Source: Glebionis coronaria (taxonomy: Eukaryota; Streptophyta; Magnoliopsida; Asterales; Asteraceae). From it: a DNA stretch of 64,000 nucleotides. The position numbers and the translations under genes are program-made. Of this stretch, positions 32,726 through 45,250 are shown piece by piece. A model generated the notes under the pieces. That model saw only the letters and a program-made list of their open reading frames with translations, did not search any database and was not told the origin of the DNA. The stretch's first letter is position 1, and each line of letters begins with the position of its first letter. Location: NCBI GenBank assembly GCA_025667525.1, contig CM046878.1, positions 402,497,275-402,561,274 on the forward strand. The letters run 5' to 3'.

Positions 32726-32763
32726 AAACATTGAGGACAATGTTTACTTTTAGTATGGGGGTG
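32726..32763 (+). promoter_or_regulatory. Internal hairpin plus PPT-like unit of B
   Basis: Arms AAACATTG and CAATGTTT (32726-32744) form a perfect 8-bp stem around AGGA. TAGTATGGGGGTG follows at 32751. The hairpin matches that of A, but the purine tract follows B's own wording. Confidence 0.7.
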
Positions 32764-34398
32764 AATAGGTACTTGCTTTGCTACGCACTCACATTTTCCA
32801 ACTTTCAATGTTTTGTTTTATTGATTATAAGGCTAAAAATGGCCAAATTTTAAAATTTTTCTTAGTTTTCATAAGTGTTTTTAAGACACGTATGTATATT
32901 TTCCGATGGGTAGCATAAGAGCTAATTTTTGACTTGATGGGCATTTGGAGCCATTTACATTCCTTAACCCTCTCAATTCAAGTTTTTCTAGACTTTTATA
33001 TAGGGAGCTTTAAAACGCGAAAGTCTTAGCTCATTCGGGTTAAGAACAAGAACTTTTCGCAAGTTCCTATAATTGATCCTAGAAAGTCACTTATCAAGGG
33101 AACTATAAAATGCATTCTCTAAACTTGAAAAAGTCCAAGAAAGTGCAAGATCCTATAGGTGGCTTGAAAACCCAGAACTTTGAATTGAAATAGTCTTAAT
33201 GAAAGCTAATCCAAATTTAGTTTAATTTTGACTGGAGTGGATAAGTATTCACGAGTCTCTTTAATTAGAGGTCTTTAAATAGTGAAGAACGAGAAGTGAT
33301 AGAGTTAGACAAGTGATCATGCTAAATGTAGAACATGAAAATGTTCTTTCAAAAACTCATATGTTTTTAATTGTGGCTTTTTCTTCCCATAAGATCAATG
33401 CATTAGGAATAATAAATAATTGCAATAAGTAAGGTCATACGATTTGAAAGGTTACTTAGCCTCTAGCGCAAGATCGTTTAAAAGTTGTTCGGGGTTGAAT
33501 AGAGTTCATAGCCAAGGCATAACTTATTGAAGCGGGACACGAAGATTGGTGAAGATCCAAAAAGGCCCTAACAAGGCATGAGGAGCTCTATTTTTGCTAA
33601 AGATCCAAGATGATGTGAAGTATCATTATTCCTAAATCAATATGAAGGATCGAGACACACGACGAAAAGCAATTACTCCACTAAAGATCATGGAGAAAGT
33701 CTATCCAAAAAGACCCTAACAAGGTATGAGGATAAATATATCCAAGTCCGAAAAGGAGGCGGATCGTTGTATATCAAAGTCCAAAATAAAGATTGAAGAA
33801 AAATGATGAAGTCGTGGTCCAAATATGAAGAATCTCTCAAAAAAATCAAGTGAAGAAATTCCAAATATATGAAGAGAAGACCATAATTTCAAGAACGTCT
33901 TCCCAAGATTTGAAGTATGAAGTACATGCCAAGTATCGGTCCGAGAAATGTCTCAAATCATGAAACAAGTTATGCCAAGATATGAACTTAAGGAGATACA
34001 CGAGAAGCCGTTTTAAAAGATTTTGTCCTTCGGCTAACTATCGATTAAATCGTGCTACTTTTCTTTCGGACTAATAAATATTCAAATAAGTCAATATGAA
34101 TCACTTGTGATCCATGAAAAATAGTTAAAAAATGCTAGTAACCCATTTTCTTTTATAATAACTAGGATTGCGGGGAGAAAAAGTATTACACAATTTGGAC
34201 GTATGAGTAGTGTTAGCATTGTGACTTGTACCAACAATGATCTCGTTTTTGCACTTAGCATGGAATGTATGACAATCAAGGATGAAAATCATACATTATG
34301 TTTTTACACATTCTCGTAGTATTGTTGCAAGTCTTTCACTTTTCAATAAATGGTTAATAAAACTGAACTTTGGTGATGCTTAAGATACTTTATTCTAG

Positions 34399-34437
34399 CA
34401 TTGCGTGAGGGCACGGCAATGGCTTAGTATAGGGGAG
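34399..34437 (+). promoter_or_regulatory. Hairpin plus terminal polypurine tract of B
   Basis: Arms CATTGCGTG (34399-34407) and CACGGCAATG (34412-34421) enclose AGGG. TTAGTATAGGGGAG (34424-34437) abuts the LTR. Confidence 0.8.
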
Positions 34438-37400
34438 TGATGAGATGGCATTTATACATGATCTCATCGCTCTTTTCGGGCTTTAAATGCATTAAAATGT
34501 CATAAAATACCATATATATGCTTGTATTTGTTTACTTGTGTATTTTAGGTATGGATATCGTGAAAAAGACAAAAGATCACAAGAAACAAGGAAAAACGGA
34601 CACGAGAAACGAAGTCGTACAAAGAACCGGGCCATAGTTCATGAATTATCCAAGATTTACCCTTGAAGACTTGAAGATATGCAAGATTGATCCTCAAACA
34701 ATGATGAAATGACACTTAAAAACCTTGTGAATTCATAATTATAAGTTTGGTCCCTTAAGTTTGTCAAAATTGCAAAAAGGTTCTTCAACTTTGAAGAAAT
34801 GGCAAGATTAGTCCCTCAACTATTCAACATTGTCAATTATGGTCCCTAATAAAGGCAAACATCTATTGAAGACCTTTGAAGATCAAGAAAGTCCAAATTC
34901 AGTACCTCAGTTATGGAAAAATGACAAAAACAACCCTTGAAACACTTTTGCCAAAGTTTTGGGGCAAAAGTATGAAATCCATAACTTCTACAATAAAGGG
35001 ATGCGTTTATTTGAGCTGAAAAACATGTTATGCCTCTTTTTCCAAAAACAAAGGACCAAAACTGCCAAGTTTAAAGTTCAAATTCCTAATAACGCAGGTA
35101 ACACTTACTGTTGAGATTTTACCAACCAAGAACACCTTTTTTACCCAGGATTAAAAAGAAGAAAACAAAGGGGAAAGTGAAAATGGTTGTTCCCACGTGT
35201 AATTCACATCACTTCAATCATATCCCATACCAAAAACCTTAAAGTCCACTACCAGAAAGATACCCCCCATCCCCACTCTCATAACGACACCTGGCATAAG
35301 ATCATGACATGGCTAAATCAACGAACATAAGCCTTTCCTTACTCACCAAGTACTCAATAAACGTCCCTGATTCACCCAAGCAAGCTGGCAACAAGCCTAG
35401 AAGATTCTGCAAGGATAATTTAGGAATTTCAGTTCTAGGGTTTATGAATAGTGTTAGGTTAGCATTTGCCTAAAAAAGGAGACCTCAACCTGTGAGAGTC
35501 CCTTTGTTCCAGATTTTGGCTATCAATCTTTGTAATTCCTTTTTAAGTTAAATAAAATTTGATTTTCTGAAAATTTGTGAAATCTCTTTTGTGTTTATTA
35601 AAAGTTGGTGTTAGAATAGCTAAAATCTAAGTTCCATTTGATCTTTTAGACCTTCCTTAATCTTGTGGGTAAGGCACGTCTATGTTATAAGGTTTTCAAA
35701 GGTTCAAAAACCTTGAAATCCTTTGTTCTGATTTGGTTATTTTACTGTACTAACCCTTAGCCAAAAGACTTAAGCTCCTTCAAGCTTGTTGACACCAAGC
35801 CTGAGAAGAGTTTTAAGCTATTGGTTGAGTTGTTTGCTCATTTGTGTTGAAGAAATATCATAATCAAAACCTTGTTCTACTTTGAACATCAGCAGGTTTT
35901 GATCTTCCTTTTTGAAAAACCTTGGTCTTGTTCTAGTTGTTGAACAAGGTCCAAGGAGCATAGCTGGTCCTCCTAGGATGTTGTGGAGGACAGGTATAAT
36001 CCCTTGTTTAAGTTTCCCCTAAAAATTTCATGTTATTGCCTGTTTTTGATTTTGAGCTTTGATTTTGTGTTCTTGTGTTTGAGGTTGTGATTTTAGTGTT
36101 TGAATCTGTTAGTTGTCACCTAGGAAGTGTTTTTTCATAAAATCAGTAGGTTATTAGTTAAAATCACAAGTTGCTTTGAAAAATGGTAGATTAAGGGTTG
36201 TTTGGGATAACAACTTGATTTGGATTTGTGTTATTTTGAGTTGATGCTTTGTGGTGCTTTGTGTTGGAACATATCTCATAAGTGCTAAAGTACATTTATC
36301 TGCAAGTTTTGAGCATATAAACACCTAGATCCTAAAATAGGCGCTAAAATCTTGTTTACTTGTTGAAATTAGCTGTGGTTTAAAGGACACCTAGTTTTAA
36401 TCATAGACTAGGGTTAACAAGTGATTAAACCTAGTCATAGACTAGGGTTAACAAGTGATTAAACCTAGTTAGTTACACCAGGGAAGTAGGATTTGAGTGT
36501 TGAAATTGGATCTTTGGTCATTTATATCAGCAAAGTGTGCAAGTGTTCTTGAAATTCATATCAGCAAATGTAATTTTCTTTGAACTTGTTCCATACTTTG
36601 ATTCAGTGATTGATTTAAGTTTGTTTGTGCTTAATAACAGTTTACATAGCTTGTGTATGCATCTGGTTCAATTTGGTTGGCTTATTCATGCTAAAACTGC
36701 TTATTTGTTCATAGCTGCTTATTATCAAGGTATGTGCAATATTTGTAGACTGTTTGCTTATTCTGGGCTTATTGTGTGAACCAAATTGTGATTTCTTTGT
36801 TGATATAGACTCCTTGTGATTCACTGATCACAAGGGTGCCCTTGTTTCCATTTGAATCCAACTGGATCTCTCACAAATCACAAGTCAAATACTCAAAGCA
36901 GTGGGAACTCCTTTCCTCTGCTGCTAGCCACTGCTAGTGTATTTTTGTGTTCAGCTTATCAATAATCTATTCTAGCTTATTTTAACCAGCAACAACTTGG
37001 ATTTTGTAATAGGTGCTCATCATTTGACCCATTTGTTCATACTAGAGCATTTGGTGGTATGAATTTAGGGTTTGACTAGAAAACCAACTTAATTGACTTT
37101 TTCATAAGTGCTTATTGGCTTATTCCAGCTTATTGCTTTTGCTTATTGGATTTTGGTTGATTGATTTGGCTTATTGAAGTCATTTGTGACATTTTGCAAG
37201 TTGAATCAAGTCCTGAGGTGCCCTAGATCTCAAACCGACTATTTTGTCTTTTAGTGGATGTAATTTGCTTATTTCTGGCTTATTGAGTGTGCTTTTTCAA
37301 AATCTCTTTTTACAGATCTCTTTAGCATCCCAAAAGAAGGTTGTGTGTCAAATTAGAGCTTATGGCATTAGCTTATTGCTTAATGGGCTTAATGGCCCAA

Positions 37401-38388
37401 TAAGGATAAGCTGTTTGTTCAATAAGTTGTGATAAGCTCACTTTCAGCTTTTGGGCCTTCAGAGTTTTGAGTTTAGAATTGAATTTTAAGTCAGATAGGG
37501 CTTTTCCAAGTCAATTGGGCCAGTTTAAATTTTTGGGCTAAAAAGCCCATTTGTGTTGACTGATTTTGCTTTTGGCCCATTTGAGGGCCCAATAGGGGTA
37601 TTCTGGTCATTTTACTTTCATTTTCTGTTTATTTAGGTTAAATATACTAGTTTGTAAGTTTTTAGAATTTTTTATAATTTTTGGAATTTAATATTATTTT
37701 AATATTATTTTATTATTATTTTTCAAATTTCACATTTTTGCACTTTTTATATTTTTCTTAGCTTAAATACATTAAAATAGGAATTTTGCAACTTTTAGAT
37801 TAATTTTATCACCTTTAGATTAATTTTTATAATTATTTTAAGTTTTAATAGTTTTTAAATCATATTAAATAGTTTTTATTAGTTTAAAAATTTCTAAACA
37901 TAGTTTTTAATCTTTTTAGGTCATTTTAAAGGTTTACCAATTGAAAAATCTTTATTTGGACTTTTTAATAATTAATTTGATTTTTAGGGATTTAATTAGC
38001 ATTTAAAAATTAATATTTAATTAATTAAAAGGTTTGAAAAAGTTTTGATCATTGGTAAACTCTTAGTTTACTTATTTTTGATTTTTGGTGAATTTTTGGT
38101 AATTTTTAGAATTAATTTTTATTTTTGCTCTTTTTACGGTTTTACGTTAAGTCGTAGTGGTAATTAATTTCACGTCTTCGTCATCCTCTTTTCTCATCCC
38201 TTTCTAACCAATATTAATCTCAAACCAATTACATTTTAGTCACACACATATACCTCCTTGGGAAACAAACTTTGAACTCCATTTGGGTCATTTGTGCACG
38301 GTTTTCCTAAACCGTCGTACTTAATACTTACCCTATTTTACCCCTCTTGTTTTTCCTAAAGCAAAGGTGTGTAAAAACTCTACAATCA
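34438..38388 (+). repeat. 3' LTR of element B
   Basis: 3951 bp, TGATGAGATGG... to ...CTACAATCA. Dyad GATGAGAT/ATCTCATC at 34439-34468. It differs from the 5' LTR by many substitutions, a 34-bp tandem duplication at 36401-36468 and an altered TATA box. The TSD gtcac follows. Confidence 0.95.
36401..36468 (+). repeat. 34-bp tandem duplication in B 3' LTR
   Basis: The unit beginning tcatagactagggttaaca is present twice here and once in the 5' LTR (near 13867). It explains most of the length difference between the LTRs. Confidence 0.9.
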
Positions 38389-38393
38389 GTCAC
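38389..38393. repeat. Target-site duplication of B, right copy (gtcac)
   Basis: Matches 11903-11907. Confidence 0.95.
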
Positions 38394-39720
38394 TTTCTCC
38401 AAATGGAGTCAATGATGCAGCAATAGAAGCTACGTTCTCAACATGAGGTAAAGGAGAACTCCCGCTCTTACAAGCCTCGTGAAGATGTTCTTCACATGCT
38501 TCGTCGAGCACATCAATGTAATTTACGGATTCGGGCTCATCGGGAAGTTTGGAAAGTTTACCCATGTTAAAGACGATTTTATCATCTCCGACCCTCATGA
38601 AAAGTTCACCCGCGGCGACATCAATCAATGTACGCCCGGTTCTCAAGAAGGGTCGTCCCACAATTAAGGGAACACGGGGATCCATTTTATAGTCGACAAC
38701 AACGAAATCGGCGGGAAAAGTGAATTTGTCAACTCCAACGAACACATCCTTGGCTATCCCCACCGGATAAGCAACCGATCGGTTAGCTAATTCCAATGTC
38801 ATACGAGTGGGGACTAGGTCGGGTAATGATAATTGCTTCCACACGGATAATGGCATAAGATTGATACTCGCACCGAGATCCGCCAAAGCCATGCAATTCT
38901 CTACACCCGGAAAATTACAAGGAATAAGGAATCGGCCGGGATCTCCTAACTTAACCGGAAGTTTTCTCAAAAGAACGGCAGAACAATTCTCATTTAATTG
39001 GGTATTGGCGATATCGAACAATCTTTCCTTATCTCTTAAAAGATCCTTAAACATCTTCGCATATTTGGGCATGTGAGCAAGAGCCTCAGCAAAGGAGATG
39101 TTAAAATTCAATTGTTTAAACATTTTCAGAAAGTTCGAAACTTGAATATCATCCTTATTCTTCAATTTCTCTTTCGTCAACCTTGAGGGATAAGGTATAT
39201 TGGGCTGAGATGAAGGCTTTGGAATGGAATTCTCACTCACGTCCTTGGGTGGAGGAGGGGTAGACGTGGAAGGTGGAGGAACCGGTTTTGGAACCGAAGG
39301 TATGGTATAAACTTGAGGCATGGGTAGAACATAAGGTGTAGACGAAGGCATAACGAGTGGTATGTCACAAGTAGAAGGTGAAGGAGGGTGGGTAGAAGTA
39401 GAAGGAATCTCGGATCCTTGGTTAGTTGGGGAATAAGAAGGTTCTACGATGGTCTTACCGCTCCTTGTAGTGATGGCATTAACGTTGGCCCTAGGATTGG
39501 TCACGGTGTTAGAAGGGAGATCACATTGGGGTGGGCCCTGGGGATTAATGGCTTGATACATTTGCATAAATTTCTTATCACTCGATTCTTGCATAGCATA
39601 CATGATTTTATCATGTTCACTCAGCTTATCACTCAACTTTTGAAGAACCAATTCCATTGACTGGCTACTCGCGTTCTGTGAATGGGCGACCGACGGCTGC
39701 TCGGGTGGGCTGAGCGGCTG
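38389..39720 (-). pseudogene. C gag C-terminus and protease
   Basis: Minus-strand frame of 423 codons from a Met at 39657, open slightly further upstream (…EQPSVAHSQNASSQS) to a stop near 39725. It starts with a Lys/Glu-rich tail like the end of A's Gag, then Pro/Ser-rich linker, the conserved SNFLKMFKQLNFNISFAEAL region, and the protease (MALADLGASINLMPLS, VGRPFLRTGRTLIDV). It breaks at FGESD, where B is inserted, and continues at 11907. The capsid and zinc knuckle are missing, so this copy could not make a normal Gag. Confidence 0.92.
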
Positions 39721-39790
39721 CTCGTGGTCTCAAGACGATACAACTGAATTGATTATAGTATGGATTTTGGAACTAAGAGCACAATCAAAT

Positions 39791-39807
39791 CCCCGGCAGC
39801 GGCGCCA
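39791..39807 (-). other. Primer binding site of C (tRNA-Asp type)
   Basis: Minus-strand TGGCGCCGCTGCCGGGG, 6 bp inside the LTR. Only about 70-130 bp separate it from gag-derived sequence. Confidence 0.85.
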
Positions 39808-39813
39808 AAAACT

Positions 39814-41443
39814 TGATGCGTGTCCGGTGTGTGGGATTGAACAAGTTTTAAATTTATAAACACGAATTACCGGAATGAACTAAAACGCACGGGTAAGTAT
39901 GACCCTTTCGTTTGTGTATAGATTTTTATTGGTAATACTGAGATCGTTCATGGAGATATGGAAAATCTATGATCATTCAAAAATCGCATATAACCTTTTC
40001 TATTATAGCAATATGAAGACAAATAATAACAAGTAATTTTGATGAAAAATAAAAAGATTAAAGACAACACTTGGTAAGGATTAGTTTGGGCATCCAATGC
40101 ATAATGATTGTGATGACACGATAACATATATGATTATGATAATTACATGGTTAATAAAATCTATTGTTTTCAATAGCTTCAATCTTCGTCAAGACATTGG
40201 TTAACGAAAACAAGTATTCGACTCAATCATTCAATTCAACACTTAATCCAATTTCAACTCGTTTGATTCACGGTTCGTTTCACAAATTTGTTAATACTTA
40301 TAATTATGTTTCTTAGTGATCAAAACTTCTTAAAAAATGGCCAATACAAAAGATAGCCAATCCATAGACAAACCGGCTATGACTCGTTGTTAGAAAATAA
40401 TCCTTTATACCTATGAAATCTTTAACAACAAATTAAGTTTTGACAACCAATGTCACATGAAACATAAGTACCAATGGTTCAAAGGAAAAGGTTGAAATTA
40501 AATTAAAACATAAATCACAATTACAACCACATCTTCATACGACAAACATCGTCTAACCAAGTGTAAAATGAAACTAGCCACTCATATTAAACAGTGACAT
40601 AAACTCAGAAATGATATTCTTAGAATTCATAATCAAGAGCCTTACAAAGTGAAAATATAGTGATAATGATTAGCGTAATTATCCCTAAGAGTTTGGTGAT
40701 GTTAATTTTGCTTTTCGGGCTCTAGAAGTGACTTTTCTTGCACCACCTTGCTCAAATCTGGGAATGGTGTTTTGGAAAAGGGAGAGAGAGTTTACTTGGT
40801 GAAATAATAAGTAATATTATGGTTATGAAAAAGTATATTGAAGTGGTGACCCTGTGGGTCTTATTTATTCACAAAATTGATGGCTTGGAGTGAATTCATG
40901 GCTTGTTGGCAAAGGCATCTGCTTGGAGCCAAAGGTGTTCTAGACCACTCCATAGAAGGTTCTTGTGCCGTCTTTAGATGCTTCAAAAATATAGTGTATC
41001 TTGTAGTAGAAAATATGACCAAGGAAGAAGAGATGGTGGCACATGAAGTTGGTTGGCTTCAACTCAAATGGCTGGCTTCAACTCTCATGCTAAGTGATTT
41101 GTACACTTGATACTACAAATAGCTACATGATTTCTCTTGAATTTTCCAAGTCGGGATTACTTGTGAGGCTGGTATATTCTTGATAACACTTGTTCTCGCA
41201 CCCGAAATTGATCTTCAAAGGCTTGTAACTTGTACACGGGTCTCGAACATGACTAGGATTCTTTGTACTTGTACTGATCTTCACTTTTACTTTGATTTCT
41301 TCTTCGTCCCTTAATTTGGCTACACATAGACTCTCAAACATATTTTGCCACAAATATGGCAATAGTATTATAGATATAACCAATATACATGTACAAAAGC
41401 ACGGATAACGCATCCAAAAACATGTTGGAGTTGCGCGTTATCA
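39814..41443 (-). repeat. 5' LTR of element C
   Basis: Minus strand TGATAACGCGCAACTCC... to ...ACACGCATCA, 1630 bp. A perfect 8-bp dyad GATAACGC/GCGTTATC (41404-41442) sits at the LTR start. The ORF at 40877-41110 is not supported as a gene. The expected TSD next to the LTR is gatgc (41444-41448); its partner is outside the window. Confidence 0.85.
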
Positions 41444-42189
<746 letters not shown>

Positions 42190-42884
42190 AAAAGACTCGA
42201 TAAAACAAGCACAATCAAGGTATATGTTCCATCAAACCTAGACCTAGATGCAAGTAATTAAAATGTTCCATCTTAAGTGGCTAAGTGAAGATGTCAGCTA
42301 AGTTTTCTACCAAGGGTACCTTCTCAATCAAAATGCTCCCCTTTTAAACATTATCCCTAAGGAAATGATGGTGAATCTCTATGTGCTTAGTTCGCGAATG
42401 TTGCACGGGATTCTTACTAAGTTCTATTGCACCCTTATTATAGCTTGTTGACAAGCTAACCCGACACTCACATACTCAGCTTTCATGGTGGATATAGCAA
42501 GAGCGGTTTGTTTCTTAGAGAACCAAGAAGTTAAATAATAACCCATGAAGGTACAAATGCCGCTAGTGCTTTTCTGGTCCACATAGTCTCCCACGTGATC
42601 CGAGTCAGTGTATACTATGGTTTCTACGCCAGTCCCTTTCGGATAGCATAATCCTAAATGCATAGTGATTTTAATGTATCGAAAGATAGATTAACCGCTT
42701 CAAGATGAGAGGTTTTGGGAGCCTCTTGGAAGCGATCACAAAGGCAAACACTAAATATGATATCTGATCGACTTGGCATTAGGTATATCAAACTACTAAT
42801 CATACCTCTATATTTGGTATTGTCTAGCGACTCACAATCATCATCTATGGTGAGTTTACTATCCGAGGCCATGTGAGTCTTCAT
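42190..42884 (-). pseudogene. I RNase H and RT connection
   Basis: The RT connection (SLDNTKYRGMISSLIYLMPSRSDIIFSVCL) leads into RNase H. RNase H has YTDSDHVGDYVDQKSTSGICTFMG with the first catalytic Asp and MKAEYVSVGLACQQ with the Glu. Beyond the 42424 stop, other frames still read SKNPVQHSRTKHIEIHHHF and an ENLADIF block, the end of a copia RNase H, to about 42200. Several frameshifts and stops. Confidence 0.87.
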
Positions 42885-43620
42885 AGTTAGAGTACTCTAA
42901 TCCAAATTTCTTTAGCACTTCTTTGACATACTTAGATTTTTTAAAGAAAATACCATCGTCCATTTGTCTAATTTGGAGTCCTAAAAAGAAGTTAAGTTCA
43001 CCCATCATGCTCATTTCAAATTCATCATGCATAATTTTGGCAAAGATCACGCATAATTTGACAAGTTGAACCAAATATAATGTCATCAACATATATTCGA
43101 ACAATGATAAGGTGAGATCCTTTTTCTTTGTAAATAGTGTATTATCCACCATTCCCATGGTATACTCATGTTTTACAAGAAACGCTTTAAGTCTATCATA
43201 CCAAGCTTTGTGTGCTTGTTTAAGACCATAAAGAGCTTTATTAAGCTTGTAAACATGATCCGATTTCTTAAAATGAATGATGTCGGGAGGTTGAGCCACA
43301 TATACCTCCTCATTGACCAAATCATTAAAAATGCACTCTTTACATTTATTTGTTAAAGCTTAAAGTCGATAGCACACGCATAAGATAATAGGATCCTAAT
43401 TGACTCTAACCTTGATACGAGTGTGTATGTCTCGTCATAATTAGTACTTTCTTGTTGATTATAGCCTTGAGCTAGAAATCTAGCTTGTTACGAGATACAA
43501 CACCATTCTCATCTAACTTATCCTATAGACCCAATTGGTTTCTATAATGGTTGGGTGGAGGAACAAGTTCCCAAACGTCATTAGCAAAGAATAGATTCAA
43601 TTCTTCTTGCATGGCGATGA
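42859..43620 (-). pseudogene. I reverse transcriptase
   Basis: The readable core is EVYVAQPPDIIHFKKSDHVYKLNKALYGLKQAHKAWYDRL followed, in another frame near 43085, by the catalytic IYVDDIIFGS segment, then GELNFFLGLQIRQMDDGIFF. The upstream portion near 43600 (AMQEELNLFFANDVWELVPPP) is interrupted by stops. The frameshift around the YVDD box inactivates it. Confidence 0.88.
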
Positions 43621-43621
43621 C

Positions 43622-43921
43622 CTAACTCTCATCTAACAAAGCTTCTTTATCATTCTTTGGTTCAATGAATGAGACGAAACAAAAGAAGTTACTTTTATCT
43701 TGGACTTGAGATCTAATGGTCCTTTGATTAAGGTCGCCTATGACGTTATCAAGGGCATGATCCTTATACTCCTTAATGTTTACTCCGTTTTCAACATTAA
43801 GGTCTTCAACTCCTAGTTTTCTAACCTCTTTGGCTTTAACTATGTCTGTTTCATCTAAGTCATCATCTACCAAAGGTGGTGTCTTAGATAAAGGTGGATT
43901 TTCATCGAATGTCATGTTGAG
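43622..43921 (-). pseudogene. I Pol linker between integrase and RT
   Basis: An acidic frame of 97 codons (DDDLDETDIVKAKEVRKLG...). This region is normally variable in copia Pol. It is placed here by its position between integrase C-terminal sequence and RT. Confidence 0.65.
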
Positions 43922-43929
43922 TGATTCTT

Positions 43930-44336
43930 TGATTACGTCCGAGGTTCTATTGAGGACTATGTAGGCTTTACTAGTTTAATAATAACCTAAAAAGATACCT
44001 TCGTACGAATTTCGGTCGAACTTAGTAAGGTAACTTTGGTGTTGAGAATGAAGCACTTGCTTCCAATCACCTTAAAATATTCTAATGAGGGTTTCTTACT
44101 TTTAAGAATCTCATAGGGTGTCTTTCCTAGAAAAGGTCTAATAAGAATTCGGTTGAGAATATAAGTTGATGTGTCAACGGCATTGCACCAAAAATTTTGA
44201 GGAAAGGATTTCTCGTTTAACATGGTCCTACTCATCTCTTGGAGGGTCGCATTTTTCCTTTCAACTACCCCATCTGATTGTGGAGTGTGGGGAGCTGAGA
44301 AGTTGTGGGTAATACCATGAGCTTCACAAAAGGCAC
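43930..44336 (-). pseudogene. I integrase C-terminal half, left of solo LTR
   Basis: HGITHNFSAPHTPQSDGVVERK carries the third catalytic acid (Glu after VV) of the integrase core. SRTMLNEKSFPQNFWCNAVDTSTYILNR and GKTPYEILKSKKPSLEYFKVIGSKCFIL follow, the conserved copia integrase tail. It joins in frame with 46255 across the solo LTR, one TSD copy being removed. Confidence 0.88.
44332..44336. repeat. TSD of the solo LTR, left copy (ggcac)
   Basis: Identical to 46255-46259 and lies in the integrase coding sequence of I. Confidence 0.95.
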
Positions 44337-44699
44337 TAATACAAGGTTTTAGCCAAGTATGAAAATAAATTTCGTTGAACCAGTCTATTCGAATTGATTA
44401 CCAGTTGAAAGTGCGACTCAGTCGTTCTTGGTGGAAAAATAAAGTGGTGTGATTATCTATTTTAAACTAAAAGCAAAAATGAAAATGTCGTTGAGTAAAA
44501 ATAAAGGCTTCAAAAGTTAAACTAAAAATTTAGAATTAAAATAAATGACAAGAGATTAAAGCTTTAAAAAGTAAATTTTGAAAACTTAATAAAAATGAAA
44601 ACTTTAAAATAAATCTAAGTTAAAACAAATAAAATAACACTTAAGAAAAATGGTGGGAAAAATAAATGTTTGAAAATTTAAGCAAATAAAAATGAACCA

Positions 44700-45250
44700 A
44701 ACCTAATTCGGGAAACCCAATTTCGAATCTAATTCAGAATACTCAAGCAGTAACTAGTTCGGAATCCATATCCCAGATACAACTCGGAATAAACAATGCT
44801 GAACACAATTCAGGAAACGTGAGTTTGCACCTAACTCGGAATCGAGAACCTTGAACCTAATTCGGAATAACCAACTAGTATCTAATTCGGAATCCACGTC
44901 CTGACGTAGTTCAGAATATCAAACCAGGACTCAGTTTGGAATAATATTCCTTCACGCAGTTCGAAATCCCCACACTAGACGTAAATCAGAATCCCCTTTC
45001 CTGACCTAATTCGGAATGGAGTTTTTCCTCCCTATAATTCGGAATACAACTTGGAACTTAATTCGGAATCCAATCCAATCCACCAACTAATTCGGGATAA
45101 TGGATCCTTCAACTAGATCGGAATATCCATCACCAAGGTAATTCGGAATGCAGAGTTCAGTATGTAGTTCGGAATGTGATCTTGCTTCTAATTCGGGATA
45201 ACTCAATAACTTGAAATTCGGCAAGGGAATCTAGGACCTAACTCGGGTTA
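44700..45250 (-). repeat. Array of AATTCGGAAT words in the solo LTR
   Basis: The word, with variants such as AGTTCGGAAT and AATTCAGAAT, repeats in one orientation about every 25-40 bp. It holds the position occupied by the TTCCGAATAG array in A and F. Confidence 0.85.

Larger units (their letters stand above)
32330..34437 (+). other. 3' noncoding region of B
   Basis: 2.1 kb with no supported gene. It contains two internal TAGTATGGGGGTG tracts (32697, 32751), one hairpin unit, and an ~650-bp block shared with A. Confidence 0.85.
11908..38388 (+). mobile_element. Element B: Athila-like retrotransposon with ~3.9-kb LTRs, split by A
   Basis: Both LTRs, a PBS, gag, protease, RT, integrase, 3' noncoding region and PPT are present, flanked by a perfect 5-bp TSD. 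Without A the element is about 15.8 kb. Many in-frame stops, a missing RNase H domain and visibly more LTR differences than A mark it as older than A, which fits A lying inside it. Confidence 0.96.
9336..41443 (-). mobile_element. Element C: Athila-like retrotransposon on minus strand, split by B and truncated by D
   Basis: Read on the minus strand: 5' LTR (41443-39814), tRNA-Asp-type PBS (39807-39791), a short gag remnant, protease (to 38389), interruption by B, then RT, RNase H and integrase (11907-9336), where D interrupts it. Joining 38389 to 11907 restores the order of blocks seen in A. Its 3' LTR is outside the window. C has lost about 1.6 kb of leader and gag relative to A. Confidence 0.9.
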
